This document shows, piece by piece, positions 1 to 12,639 of a stretch of DNA of 64,000 nucleotides. The position numbers and the translations under genes were made by a program. The notes under the pieces were generated by a model that had not been told where the DNA came from, ran no database searches, and saw nothing but the letters and a program-made list of their open reading frames with translations. Numbering within the stretch: position 1 is the stretch's first letter; each line of letters starts with the position of its first letter. Source of the DNA: Deinococcus hopiensis KR-140 (GTDB lineage: Bacteria; Deinococcota; Deinococci; Deinococcales; Deinococcaceae); contig CALPYF020000008.1 of NCBI GenBank assembly GCA_943327755.2, positions 66,799 through 130,798 of the forward strand. Reading direction: 5' to 3'.

Positions 1-208
1 TGGCGGTGCGGCGGCGGAAGGTGCGCTCCTGGGTGAGGCTGACCCGGATGGCGTACAGCACGCGCTGGACGGGATTCCCGGTGCGATCCTCGCTGGCGGG
101 GGCGCCGCGCGCGACGCGGCGGTAGAGGCGGTAGAAGCCCCACGCGCCGAAGCCACCGGCCAGGAGGGCGAAGAGGAAAAACAGCAGTTTGTGGATCAGG
201 GGCAGCAA
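1..208 (-). CDS. N-terminal fragment of a membrane-anchored (Fe-S)-binding, heterodisulfide-reductase-like protein
   Basis: Only the first 69 codons are in the window; the gene runs off the left edge. It starts at TTG (206-208) with AAGGAG eight bases upstream on the minus strand. The visible part has a hydrophobic helix (about residues 4-24, LLFFLFALLAGGFGAWGFY), then a basic segment ending in TQERTFRRR. This layout resembles the N-terminus of membrane-bound (Fe-S)-binding/heterodisulfide-reductase-type electron-transfer proteins of Deinococcus and Thermus, but no cysteine motif is visible here, so the family is inferred. It is divergent from the moxR-like gene. Confidence 0.5.
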   Translation of the reverse strand, partial: MLPLIHKLLFFLFALLAGGFGAWGFYRLYRRVARGAPASEDRTGNPVQRVLYAIRVSLTQERTFRRRTA

Positions 209-402
209 GGGGGCAACTCCTTCGGTCGGATGGGGTCTGGGGCGGATCCGGAGACCGCAGCGAAAAATTGTACTGGGTCAAAGTATAGGCGATGGCCGGC
301 TCGGAGCGGAACGCCCTCACCATACCCCCACCCCACCCGCAGCGGGCCCGACTGGCCGCGCGCTCACCGTGCCGGGCGGCCCCGTTGCGGTAGCCTCAGC
401 GC
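209..402. promoter_or_regulatory. Divergent intergenic region
   Basis: About 190 bases separate the Fe-S protein fragment (leftward) from the AAA ATPase gene (rightward). For the leftward gene, possible -10 boxes on the minus strand are TACAAT (267-272) and TATACT (282-287); neither has a good -35. For the rightward gene the -10 is TAGCCT at 391-396. No open reading frame with coding bias is seen. Confidence 0.4.
391..396 (+). promoter_or_regulatory. -10 box of a leaderless promoter (AAA ATPase gene)
   Basis: TAGCCT ends 6 nt before the GTG start at 403 and there is no Shine-Dalgarno sequence, matching the TANNNT leaderless arrangement common in Deinococcus. Confidence 0.6.
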
Positions 403-1428
<1,026 letters not shown>

Positions 1429-1434
1429 GGCGGG

Positions 1435-1506
1435 TTGATGGTCGATGGTTGAAAGTGGATGGAGAACAGCTTTTTCCATCAACCATCAACTTTCCACTGT
1501 CAACAC
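1435..1506. repeat. Small palindromic dispersed repeat (GTTGATGG family), copy 1
   Basis: The gap between the ATPase and VWA genes is filled by an imperfect inverted repeat built from the words TTGATGG, GATGGTTGAAAGTGG and their complements (CCATCAACTTTCCAC). Very similar words recur at 48650-48715, at the end of metH. It can fold into a hairpin around AGAACAGCTTTTT. Confidence 0.65.
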
Positions 1507-1516
1507 CGGGAGCCCC

Positions 1517-2653
1517 GTGACCCCGGTCCCGGTCACCCCGGAGTTCCAGCGTCTGATCTCCGGCTCCCGGTTGCGTCTGCGGGGGCGGTCGGCGTTCTTC
1601 GCGACGCTATTGCTGCACGCGGAGTTCGTACCGTCCAGGGAGGTCGCGGCGGCCGGTACGGACGGCGAGCGGGTGTACGTGAACCCGGAGGTCGCCGCGA
1701 CGCTGGCGCCGGACGTGCTGGACGGGCTGCTGCTGCACGAGGTGCTGCACGCGGCGCTGTCGCACGTGGAACGCCGCGGCCCGCGTGAGAAGAAACGCTG
1801 GAACAAGGCCGCCGACCTGATCGTGAACGGCATGGTGTCGGCGGCGGGGCTGCCCACGCCGCCGCAGTCGCGGCGGGACGAGCACCTGGAACGTCTGAGT
1901 GTCGAGGAGGTGTACACGTCCATCGAGGCGGAAGCCCAGGGCGACGGTGAGGACGAGGGGGACGACCTGCTCGACGGGCCGCCCAGCGACGCGCCGCCGC
2001 GCGGGCAGAAGCCGGGGCAGGCCGGGCAGACGCAGCGGCAGTGGCAGCAGGCGCTGGCGCAGGCGCGCAGCGTGGAGGCCATGAGCGGCAAGGGCGACGA
2101 CCCGCTGGGCGAGCACCGCGAGTTGCAGCGCCTCGCCCCGGCGCGACTGGACTGGCGGGCGCACCTGTGGCGGTTCCTGGCGCGCACCCCGGTGGATTTC
2201 GGGGGGTTCGACCGGCGGTTCGTGGGGCGCGGCCTGTACCTGGAGGCGCTGGACGACGAGTCCCTGACCGCGCTGATCGCGGTGGATACGTCCGGCAGCG
2301 TGGACGACGACGCGGTGCGGGCCCTGGTGGGCGAGGTGCAGGGCGTGCTGGGCGCGTACCCGCACGTCCGCGCGACCCTGTACTACGCGGACACCGAGGC
2401 GTACGGCCCGCACGACCTGACGCCCGGCGGCGAGATCCCCCCACCGCAGGGGGGCGGCGGCACCGACTTCCGCCCGATCTTCAGGTTGCTGGACGAGCAT
2501 GAACCGGACGTCCTGATCTACCTGACCGACGGGTACGGGGACTTCCCCGACGCCGCGCCGCGCCTGCCCACCCTGTGGGTCGTGCCGCCCGGCGGCCTGG
2601 AGGACGAGGGCTTCCCCTTCGGTGAGGTCCTGCGCCTGGAGGAACACACATGA
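1517..2653 (+). CDS. VWA-like domain protein with HExxH metallopeptidase-type N-domain (DUF2201 family)
   Basis: A 378-residue predicted metal-dependent peptidase-like protein. The N-terminal domain carries HEVLHAALSH (residues 74-83), an HExxHx4H zinc-site pattern. An acidic and Gln-rich linker follows, then a C-terminal VWA-like domain with the MIDAS motif DTSGS. Family knowledge: such proteins are encoded next to MoxR ATPases, as here, and probably work with them in protein remodelling or cofactor assembly. I chose GTG 1517, behind GGGAG, because the ATG at 1445 would require translating the palindromic repeat. The stop overlaps the nudC start by 4 bp (ATGA), so translation is probably coupled. 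Substrate unknown. Confidence 0.85.
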   Translation: MTPVPVTPEFQRLISGSRLRLRGRSAFFATLLLHAEFVPSREVAAAGTDGERVYVNPEVAATLAPDVLDGLLLHEVLHAALSHVERRGPREKKRWNKAADLIVNGMVSAAGLPTPPQSRRDEHLERLSVEEVYTSIEAEAQGDGEDEGDDLLDGPPSDAPPRGQKPGQAGQTQRQWQQALAQARSVEAMSGKGDDPLGEHRELQRLAPARLDWRAHLWRFLARTPVDFGGFDRRFVGRGLYLEALDDESLTALIAVDTSGSVDDDAVRALVGEVQGVLGAYPHVRATLYYADTEAYGPHDLTPGGEIPPPQGGGGTDFRPIFRLLDEHEPDVLIYLTDGYGDFPDAAPRLPTLWVVPPGGLEDEGFPFGEVLRLEEHT

Positions 2654-3468
2654 TTGCGACGAGTCGCCCTGACGGCTTCGAGGTTGCCCTGACGCTGACC
2701 CCGGAGGCGGGGTCGGTGTGGTTCGTGTTCGACGGACCAAAACTGGTGCTGCGCGCAGACGGCACCCTCCCGACTGGCGAGGCTCCTCTGCCCGCGGTGG
2801 ACGTGACGCCGCTGGGCACCCTGAACGGCACGTCGTATCTGGCGGCGGGCCTGGACGGTGACCTGCCCGACGGGTTCCAGTCGATCCCAGTCCGATCCGG
2901 CTTCGGCCGTCTGCCGGAGCACCACATGGGGCTGGCCGGGTACGCCGCGCAGGTCATCGAGTTCGCGCGGACTCACCGCTACTGCGGCCGCTGCGCCACG
3001 CCCCTCAGTGACGCCACGCATGAACGCTCGCGCCGCTGCCCGAACTGCGGCCTGACAGTGTACCCGCGCGTGGCCCCCGTCGCGATGATGCTGATCCGGC
3101 GCGGCCAGGGCCGGGACACCGAACTGCTGCTGGCCCGCAGCCCGCACTTTCCGCCCGGCATGTACTCCGCGCTGGCGGGCTTCGTGGAACCCAGCGAGAC
3201 CCTGGAAGCCGCGGCCCGGCGCGAGGTGCAGGAGGAAGTCGGCGTGCAGATCACGGACCTGCGGTACCAGTTCAGTCAGCCGTGGCCGTTCCCGCACTCG
3301 CTGATGCTGGGCTTCACCGCCGAGTACGCGGGCGGCGACATCACCCCGCAGCCCGGCGAGATCGACGACGCCCGCTGGTTCCCCGTCACCGACCTCCCCA
3401 CCCTGCCCGCCGCATTCAGCATCGCGCGGGCACTGATCGACGGGACGGTGGCCGAGGCCCTGGCGTAA
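2650..3468 (+). CDS. nudC: NAD(+)/NADH pyrophosphatase, NudC type
   Basis: A 272-residue Nudix hydrolase expected to split NAD(H) to NMN(H) plus AMP and to remove NAD caps from RNA. It has the full NudC architecture: a divergent N-domain, a zinc ribbon with C112, C115, C130 and C133, a complete Nudix box from G177 to V199 (E183, then REVQEEVG), and the family signature SQPWPFP at 209-215. The ATG overlaps the previous stop by 4 bp, placing it in the ATPase/VWA operon. Nothing essential is missing. Confidence in family is very high; the physiological substrate is inferred from the family. Confidence 0.95.
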   Translation: MIATSRPDGFEVALTLTPEAGSVWFVFDGPKLVLRADGTLPTGEAPLPAVDVTPLGTLNGTSYLAAGLDGDLPDGFQSIPVRSGFGRLPEHHMGLAGYAAQVIEFARTHRYCGRCATPLSDATHERSRRCPNCGLTVYPRVAPVAMMLIRRGQGRDTELLLARSPHFPPGMYSALAGFVEPSETLEAAARREVQEEVGVQITDLRYQFSQPWPFPHSLMLGFTAEYAGGDITPQPGEIDDARWFPVTDLPTLPAAFSIARALIDGTVAEALA

Positions 3469-3522
3469 CCACCGGACCTGCGTCCCCCCCTGCCCCCCTC
3501 GCCTCGTGCCATCATCGCTGCG

Positions 3523-4923
3523 ATGACTGGTGAGCTTGACCCGCGGACGCTGACGATCTTGGGTGTGGAGGGGGCGCTGGAGGCGGCGGGTGCGCCGCGC
3601 GCGACGGCGGATACGCTGTCGGGCCTGTCGGCGCATCCGGACGCGCGGGTGCGGGCGCGGGTGGCGCGGCACCCGAACACGCCCGTGGAGGTGCTGGGGT
3701 CCCTGGCGGCGGCGTACCCGGCGGACGTGCTGGCGAACCCGGGGCTGCCACTGATGCGGCTGGCGCGCCCGAACCTGCTGGGGGTGTTCCCGGCGGACGG
3801 GGTGATCGCGCTGCTGAACGCGCCGGGCGTGCCGGGGTGGGTGGTGGATTCGGCGCTGCGGCACGAGGATTACGCGGTGCGCACGGCACTGGCGGGCCGG
3901 GCGGACCTGAGTGCCGAGCGGGTGGCGGCGCTGGCGCAGGACGCCGGGTGGCAGATCCGCGAGGCGGTCGCGCGGCGCGACGCGCTGCCCGAGGGGCTGG
4001 TGCGGCAGCTGGCGGCGGACGACGATTACGACGTGCGCAAGGCCGTCGCGTCCCGCCCCGACCTGCCGGGCGACGTGCTGCGGGTACTGGTCGGGGACGC
4101 GCACGGCATGGTGCGGGCCGGGGTGGCGCGGCGGCTGGATCTGCCGCTGGACTGCATGATCCAGCTCGCGGCGGACGGCGACCCGGACGTGCTGGCGACC
4201 CTGGCGCGGCGGGTGGATCTGCCCCGGTCGGTGCGGGAGTGGCTGGCGACGAACGATCAGCCGCTGGTGCGCGCCGCAGCCCTGCAGGCGTGGACGGTCC
4301 CGGCGGAGTGGCTGGCGCGGGCCGAGGTGGACGCCGACCCGGACGTGCGCGCCGCGCTGGCCCGCCGCCCGGACACCCCGGCAGAGGTGCTGACGCGACT
4401 GGCGGGCGACGAGTCCGAGACGGTGCGCCGCGCCGTGCTGGACCGCAGCGACCTGCCGGAAGGCGCGGTGCTGGCCCTGGCCCGCGCGCCAGAAGCGGAC
4501 ATCCGCCTGCACGTGGCGAGCGCCGAGGGGATTCCTGCGTCGGTGCTGGACGCCCTGCTGACCGACCCGGACGCCAGTGTGCGGACGGTGCTGGCAGTAC
4601 GCCCGGACCTGGGCGAGGCGCAGCTGGAGGTGCTGGCGGGCGACCCGAACCCGGAGGTGCGCCGCGCCGTGGCCTACGCGACCGCCACCCCGGGCGGGAC
4701 GCTGGCGGGGCTGGCCCGCGACCCGAATGCCGGAGTGCGCCGCGCGGCGGCCCTGCACCCGAACCTCAACCCCGAGGACCTGGGGGTCCTGGCCGGGGAC
4801 ACGGACGAGGGGGTGCGGCTGGCCGTCGCCGGACGCGCCGACGTCTCCCCCACCGTGCGGGACGCGCTGCGGGCCGATCCGGAGGCGAGCGTGCGCGAGG
4901 AAGCCGCGCGGGTCGGCGCGTGA
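3523..4923 (+). CDS. Leucine-rich-repeat-variant (LRV)/HEAT-like repeat protein
   Basis: A 466-residue protein made almost entirely of ~24-residue helical repeats of the form VRxAVARRPDLPxxVLxxLAxDPD, running from about residue 30 to the C-terminus. This is the pattern of LRV/HEAT-like solenoids, which act as protein-binding scaffolds. There is no signal peptide, so it is cytoplasmic. A CATCAT box 7 nt before the ATG may be a leaderless -10 variant. The 3' end overlaps the next Nudix gene by 4 bp. The partner and function are unknown. The internal repeats make it prone to repeat-number change by recombination. Confidence 0.8.
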   Translation: MTGELDPRTLTILGVEGALEAAGAPRATADTLSGLSAHPDARVRARVARHPNTPVEVLGSLAAAYPADVLANPGLPLMRLARPNLLGVFPADGVIALLNAPGVPGWVVDSALRHEDYAVRTALAGRADLSAERVAALAQDAGWQIREAVARRDALPEGLVRQLAADDDYDVRKAVASRPDLPGDVLRVLVGDAHGMVRAGVARRLDLPLDCMIQLAADGDPDVLATLARRVDLPRSVREWLATNDQPLVRAAALQAWTVPAEWLARAEVDADPDVRAALARRPDTPAEVLTRLAGDESETVRRAVLDRSDLPEGAVLALARAPEADIRLHVASAEGIPASVLDALLTDPDASVRTVLAVRPDLGEAQLEVLAGDPNPEVRRAVAYATATPGGTLAGLARDPNAGVRRAAALHPNLNPEDLGVLAGDTDEGVRLAVAGRADVSPTVRDALRADPEASVREEAARVGA

Positions 4924-5393
4924 CCGACCTCCGACTGCCGCTAGGAAGCGTGAAGTTCAGCGTGCGGGCCGTGATCCTCTGCACGCGCGGGGACACGCTC
5001 CTGACGAACTGCGGGCCCGGCGAGCACGGCAGCGGCTTTCACTTTCTGCCGGGCGGCGCGGTCAGAGCGGACGAGGATGCCGCGCAGGCCGCCGCGCGCG
5101 AATGGCACGAGGAGACCGGCCGGACCGCAGGCGCGCTGCGACTGGTCGGGATCGTCGAGAGCTTCTTCGGCCCGGCAGGGCGGCGCGAGCACGAGATCGG
5201 CTTCTACTACCACCTGCCCGCCCCACCCGACCTGCCGGACGGGACGTTCACCGTGCAAGACAACCCGGACGTACAGTACCAGTGGGTGCCCTTCGACCGC
5301 ATCGAGGCGACCCCGGTGTACCCGCTGGTCGTCCGGGACCTGCTGCGCGTCCCGCCGGGCGAGATCCGGCACATCCTGAACCGGGAGGCTTGA
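4920..5393 (+). CDS. Nudix hydrolase
   Basis: A 157-residue Nudix protein. The Nudix box is complete: GGAVRADEDAAQ leading into REWHEETG. The domain occupies nearly the whole protein, without a zinc ribbon, so it belongs to a different branch from NudC. Translation starts at GTG 4920, which overlaps the LRV gene's stop (GTGA), so the two are translationally coupled. The substrate cannot be read from sequence; nucleoside di- or triphosphates are typical. Deinococcus genomes are known for many Nudix genes, and two within 3 kb fits that. Confidence 0.88.
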   Translation: MTDLRLPLGSVKFSVRAVILCTRGDTLLTNCGPGEHGSGFHFLPGGAVRADEDAAQAAAREWHEETGRTAGALRLVGIVESFFGPAGRREHEIGFYYHLPAPPDLPDGTFTVQDNPDVQYQWVPFDRIEATPVYPLVVRDLLRVPPGEIRHILNREA

Positions 5394-5405
5394 CCCGCCT
5401 CGCCC

Positions 5406-5558
5406 TCATTTCGCCATGCAGAACACCTGCCTCAGAATCGTGCGGATGCACCCGTCGCCCGCTTTCGGGCTGGGCGGCGGCCCATCACTGGCCAGGGCCG
5501 GAGCACCGAGCAGCAGGACGGTGGCGGCGGCGGTGATCAGACGTTTCAGGTTCGACAT
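5406..5558 (-). CDS. Small secreted protein (50 aa)
   Basis: A 50-codon gene with a classical signal peptide: MSNLKR, a hydrophobic core (LITAAATVLLLGAPALA), then a predicted cut after ALA. That leaves a mature peptide of about 27 residues with two cysteines (C..RTILRQVF..C) that could form a disulfide. AGGAGG lies four bases before the ATG on the minus strand, a strong ribosome site. It faces the Nudix gene (convergent, 12 bp apart). No homologue is recognised. Confidence 0.6.
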   Translation of the reverse strand: MSNLKRLITAAATVLLLGAPALASDGPPPSPKAGDGCIRTILRQVFCMAK

Positions 5559-5698
5559 GTGGCCTCCTTGACTCCCGCCTGCGCGGGGTACGTACAGTCC
5601 ACCGCAAGCGGCGTGCAGATGCACCTCTTGCTTTCGTGAACCAGAAATGCGCTGCCCCCGCCAGGAGATCCGGCGAGGGCAAGAGGGGGATGAACCAT

Positions 5699-7231
<1,533 letters not shown>

Positions 7232-7431
7232 GGGTCCTCCGGGGGCGCGCGGCTGGAGGGGGGTGTCCCTCCGGGCTCCTCACCGGGTCCGCCCGGGGGG
7301 CGGCGCGCGTCACAATCGGCGATTCTAGCGGACGTGCGCAGGTGCAAGTGGGGGGCGCGTCACGTGCCGCCGCGTGCCGGGACCCACGGTGGGGGCATGG
7401 GAGGCGTCCGGCGCGCGGGGGGTGCATGGCG

Positions 7432-7437
7432 TAGAAT
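7432..7437 (+). promoter_or_regulatory. -10 box of a leaderless promoter (khpA operon)
   Basis: TAGAAT ends 7 nt before the ATG at 7445. There is no ribosome-binding site between them, so the khpA-rimM-trmD mRNA probably starts at or next to the AUG. Confidence 0.65.
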
Positions 7438-7444
7438 GCCGCGC

Positions 7445-7684
7445 ATGAAGAGTGATCCCGTGGATCTGACCCTGTTCCTGGCGCAGAGCGTGGTGGACCA
7501 GCCGTCGCTGGTGCGCGTCTCGAAGCGCGGCCCGACCGTGATGGTCCGCGTCGGCCCCGGCGAGGAGGGCCGCCTGATCGGCCGTCAGGGGCGCGTGATC
7601 CAGGCGATCCGCACGCTCGTGCGCGCCGCCTCCGACCCGCGCGAACGACTGAACGTCGACCTGGACGCGCCCCGCAAAGCGTGA
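7445..7684 (+). CDS. khpA: KH-domain RNA-binding protein KhpA
   Basis: A 79-residue single KH-domain protein with the GxxG loop at GRQG (residues 46-49) inside GRLIGRQGRVIQAIR. KhpA proteins bind RNA, often as a dimer with KhpB, and affect cell division and translation. It sits first in khpA-rimM-trmD, its usual neighbourhood, although the normally adjacent rpsP (ribosomal protein S16) gene is absent here. ATG 7445 is chosen from the TAGAAT -10 box 7 nt upstream. The stop overlaps the GTG of rimM. Confidence 0.93.
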   Translation: MKSDPVDLTLFLAQSVVDQPSLVRVSKRGPTVMVRVGPGEEGRLIGRQGRVIQAIRTLVRAASDPRERLNVDLDAPRKA

Positions 7685-8244
7685 CTGGCGGGGTGACGGG
7701 CGGGCAGGACCGGACGCGGCTCGGGTACTTCCTCGGGCCGCATGGCGTGAAGGGCGGCGTGAAGGTGTACGTGCTGGGTGACCAGGAGCAGTTCCGCGCG
7801 CTGAAACGGGTGTTCGTGGAGGGGCGCGGCTGGCTGCGCGTGGCGCGGCTGGAGATGCTCGCGCCGGGCGTGGCGCTGCACCTGGCGGGCGTGACGTCGC
7901 GCGAGGCGGCCGAGGAACTGCGCGGCCTGAACGTGTTCGCGGCAGATGACGAGCTGCCCGAGCCCGAGGAGGGCGTGTACTACTACCACGAGCTGCGCGG
8001 CCTAACCCTGCACGGCGCGGGTGGCGAGGTGCTGGGCGAGGTCGTGGACGTGGAGGACGGCGGGCATCAGGACCTGCTGGTCGTGCGGCACGAGGGCGGC
8101 GAGTCGTTCGTGCCCCTTCAGGCGCCGTACGTGCTGGTGAACCTGAACGACCGCAGGCGCCCGGCGTCGCTGGCGCTCTCCGCGGACGCCCCGGCGGGGC
8201 TGCTGGAGGCGGATGCCCCTGAGGTCGGCGGCGATGACGCCTGA
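7681..8244 (+). CDS. rimM: Ribosome maturation factor RimM
   Basis: A 187-residue RimM, needed for maturation of the 30S ribosomal subunit (16S 3' domain, contact with S19). The N-terminal RimM domain begins LGYFLGPHGVKGGVKVY, followed by a PRC-barrel domain (YYYHELRGLTLHGAGGEVLGEV, and VPLQAPYVLVNL). The GTG start overlaps the khpA stop by 4 bp (GTGA), and the 3' end overlaps trmD. Length and domains are normal; the C-terminal ~20 residues are acidic and less conserved. Confidence 0.95.
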   Translation: MTGGVTGGQDRTRLGYFLGPHGVKGGVKVYVLGDQEQFRALKRVFVEGRGWLRVARLEMLAPGVALHLAGVTSREAAEELRGLNVFAADDELPEPEEGVYYYHELRGLTLHGAGGEVLGEVVDVEDGGHQDLLVVRHEGGESFVPLQAPYVLVNLNDRRRPASLALSADAPAGLLEADAPEVGGDDA

Positions 8245-9073
8245 GCCCACCCCGGACGGCCCGCTGACCTTCTCGTTCCTGACGCTGTTCCCCGAGCTGC
8301 TGGCGCCCTTCGCGTCCGAGGCGATCCTCGGGAAGGCCCGCGAGCGGGGGCTGGTGGACGTGCGGCTGGTGAACATGCGGGACTACTCGCAGAACAAACA
8401 CCTGAAGGTGGACGACACGCCGTACGGGGGCGGGGCGGGCATGGTGATCCGCGTGGACGTCGCCGAGCGGGCGCTGGCCAGCCTGCCGCCTGCCGACGAG
8501 GTGATCCTGTTCAGTCCGGCCGGGCAGCCGTTCACGCAGGCGGTCGCGGAGGAACTGGCCGGGAAGGCGCACCTCGTGTTCCTGTGCGGCCGCTACGAGG
8601 GCTTCGACGCCCGCGTGGAGGGGCTGGTCACGCGTGAACTGAGCGTCGGGGATTTCGTGATGATGGGCGGCGAGGCGGCCGCCGCGTGCGTGCTGGAGGC
8701 CGTGGCCCGCCTGCGACCCGGCGTGCTGGGCGACGCGGACTCGCACCGGGCCGATTCGTTCAGTTCGGGCCTGCTGGACTACCCCGAGTACACGCGGCCC
8801 CTGGAGTGGCAGGCGCAGGAGGTGCCGGAGGTGCTGCGCGGCGGGAATCACGCGGCCATCGCGGCGTGGCGGCGTGAGCAGGCGCTCAGGCGCACGCTGG
8901 CGCGCCGCCCGGACCTGCTGACCTCGGCCCCGCTGACCCCGCAGGACAGCGCCACGCTGCTGACCCTGGGGGCCACCCCGGACGACCTGACGGGCTGGGG
9001 CGCGCCCCCTCCACCACCGCCGAAGAAGCCGAAGCGGAAGAAGAAACCGGACGCGACGCCCTCCGGGACGTGA
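8234..9073 (+). CDS. trmD: tRNA (guanine-37-N1)-methyltransferase TrmD
   Basis: A 279-residue SPOUT methyltransferase that makes m1G37 in tRNAs reading CNN codons and so prevents +1 frameshifts. Diagnostic segments are FLTLFPELL, DDTPYGGGAGMV, FLCGRYEGFDARVE and SVGDFVMMGGE (the trefoil-knot SAM site), then SGLLDYPEYTRP. ATG 8234 is chosen, with GAGG nine bases upstream; the upstream CTG/ATG region belongs to rimM. The gene overlaps rimM by 11 bp. Unusual: the last ~20 residues form a Pro/Lys tail (PPPPPPKKPKRKKKP) absent from most TrmD proteins, perhaps an extra RNA-binding extension. Confidence 0.96.
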   Translation: MTPEPTPDGPLTFSFLTLFPELLAPFASEAILGKARERGLVDVRLVNMRDYSQNKHLKVDDTPYGGGAGMVIRVDVAERALASLPPADEVILFSPAGQPFTQAVAEELAGKAHLVFLCGRYEGFDARVEGLVTRELSVGDFVMMGGEAAAACVLEAVARLRPGVLGDADSHRADSFSSGLLDYPEYTRPLEWQAQEVPEVLRGGNHAAIAAWRREQALRRTLARRPDLLTSAPLTPQDSATLLTLGATPDDLTGWGAPPPPPPKKPKRKKKPDATPSGT

Positions 9074-9123
9074 GAAAACAGGCGTTCCCACGGTTTCTCT
9101 GTGGGCTGCGCTCAAGTTCAGGT

Positions 9124-9165
9124 CAGCGGAACGCGCCACCATACTCCTGTATGCGCGTTCCGCTG
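9124..9165. promoter_or_regulatory. Perfect 13-bp inverted repeat spanning -10 box and start codon
   Basis: CAGCGGAACGCGC (9124-9136) and its exact complement (9153-9165) flank a 16-nt loop holding CATACT (9140-9145), a likely -10 box 5 nt before the ATG at 9151. The G of the start codon lies in the stem. It could act as an operator or an RNA structure controlling initiation of the LON-domain gene. Confidence 0.6.
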
Positions 9166-9765
9166 TTTCCTCTGCCGAATCTGGTGCTGTTTCCGGGCGT
9201 GGTCCTGCCGCTGTACGTGTTCGAACCCCGGTACCGCACGCTGCTGGCGGACGTGCAGGCCAGCGGGGAACCGTTCGGGATCGTGCGCATCCTCCAGACG
9301 TCGAAGGAGTCGGACCTGCCGTTCCAGGACCGGGTGTCGCGCGTGGGCACTCTGGCGCACCTGCGGCACGCCGATCCGCACGAGGACGGCACGAGCACGA
9401 TCATCATCGCGGGTGGCGACCGCTTCCAGGTGCAGGAGTTCCACACGGACTACGCGTACCTGAGTGCCGATGTCGCCCTGTGGCCGCTGGAGACCGAAGG
9501 CGACCTGAGCCCCGCCGAGGCCGAGGGAGCCGCGCACGCCACCGCGCGTGAACTCCTGTCCGCGCTGCTGCGCCTGAACCCGGAGAACACCGAGGCCCTG
9601 CGCGCCGCCGCCCCGGAGGACCCCCTCCTGATCGCCAGTTTCGCCGCGAGCGTCCTGCCCCTGAGCCCCGAGGCGCGCGAGGACACCCTGCGCGCCCGGA
9701 CGCTGCTGGACCGGCTGGACCACCTGCTGGGACAGGTCCCGACGACGGCGAAGACGTTGAACTGA
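9151..9765 (+). CDS. LON-substrate-binding (LonN) domain protein
   Basis: A 204-residue protein homologous to the N-terminal substrate-binding domain of Lon protease, with no ATPase or protease part. Diagnostic are the opening MRVPLFPLPNLVLFPGVVLPLYVFEP and the later DRVSRVGTLAHL. Stand-alone LON-domain proteins are common, and their role is mostly undefined; protein quality control is an inference. ATG 9151 is chosen because the homology begins exactly there and a CATACT -10-like box lies 5 nt upstream. An exact 13-bp inverted repeat brackets the start. Confidence 0.85.
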   Translation: MRVPLFPLPNLVLFPGVVLPLYVFEPRYRTLLADVQASGEPFGIVRILQTSKESDLPFQDRVSRVGTLAHLRHADPHEDGTSTIIIAGGDRFQVQEFHTDYAYLSADVALWPLETEGDLSPAEAEGAAHATARELLSALLRLNPENTEALRAAAPEDPLLIASFAASVLPLSPEAREDTLRARTLLDRLDHLLGQVPTTAKTLN

Positions 9766-9770
9766 CGGGC

Positions 9771-9831
9771 AAGGGTCGAGGGTCCAAGAGTCGAAGGGAA
9801 ACAGCCCCAGACGCTTGGACCCCTGACCCTT
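9771..9831. repeat. Palindromic dispersed-type repeat (GGGTCGAAG words), copy 2
   Basis: Arms 9771-9788 and 9814-9831 are complementary at 16 of 18 positions (AAGGGTCGAGGGTCCAAG against CTTGGACCCCTGACCCTT). The words GTCGAAGGG and CCCTTCGAC repeat inside. It fills the gap before recG and may also terminate transcription of the LON-domain gene. Confidence 0.6.
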
Positions 9832-9874
9832 CGACACCCAAATTCTGTCCCGCACATAATCGAGTCCGCTCTGC

Positions 9875-9880
9875 TAGGCT
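9875..9880 (+). promoter_or_regulatory. -10 box upstream of recG
   Basis: TAGGCT lies 9 nt before ATG 9890. A transcript starting 6-8 nt downstream would begin at or just before that ATG, making recG leaderless or nearly so. Confidence 0.45.
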
Positions 9881-9889
9881 GTGTGCTCG

Positions 9890-12237
<2,348 letters not shown>

Positions 12238-12238
<1 letters not shown>

Positions 12239-12594
12239 TGACCCCGCCCCCATTGATCGTGTACGTGGATGTGGACGAGACGCTGGTGCGGAACGTGGGG
12301 CGGTCACGGGTGCCAATCCCGGGGGCGATCGCGCATGTGCGGGAGCTGGCGGCGCAGGGCGCGGAGTTGTACTGCTGGAGTTCCGGCGGGGCCGCGTACG
12401 CGCGGGACAGTGCGCGTGAGGTGGGCCTGGAGGGGGTGTTCGCGGCGTTCCTGCCCAAACCGCAGGTGATGCTGGACGATCAGCGGGTCGAGTCGTGGCG
12501 GCGGCTGGTGCAGTTGCATCCGCTGTCCTGCCCGGGCGAGTCGGTGGCGTCGTACCGGGCGGCGCTGGACAGCACCCGCCGGTCAGAGCGCTGA
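12238..12594 (+). CDS. Small HAD-superfamily hydrolase
   Basis: A 118-residue protein with the HAD nucleophile motif DVDETLV (residues 11-17) and a second motif CWSSGG, without a large cap domain. It is coupled to recG by the TGATG overlap. A phosphatase role is inferred from the fold; the substrate is unknown. The stop codon lies inside the loop of a strong inverted repeat. Confidence 0.75.
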
Positions 12595-12612
12595 GGCCCT
12601 GACCGGCGGGTG
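12573..12612. terminator. Bidirectional terminator-type hairpin
   Basis: A perfect 14-bp stem (CACCCGCCGGTCAG, 12573-12586, with its complement at 12599-12612) lies between convergent genes and overlaps the end of the HAD gene. There is no T-run on either side. Confidence 0.65.
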
Positions 12613-12639
12613 GGAACGGTTCAGGCGAACCGGAAGGGA

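Noticed and set aside
2518..4758. Very long antisense open frame (746 codons, minus strand) and many like it across the window
   Set aside because: High GC removes stop codons in shadow frames. These overlap clearly recognised genes on the other strand and have no homology-like motifs.
9881..9889. GTG 9881 as the recG start
   Set aside because: It directly abuts the TAGGCT -10 box, so a transcript from that promoter would not contain it. ATG 9890 fits better.
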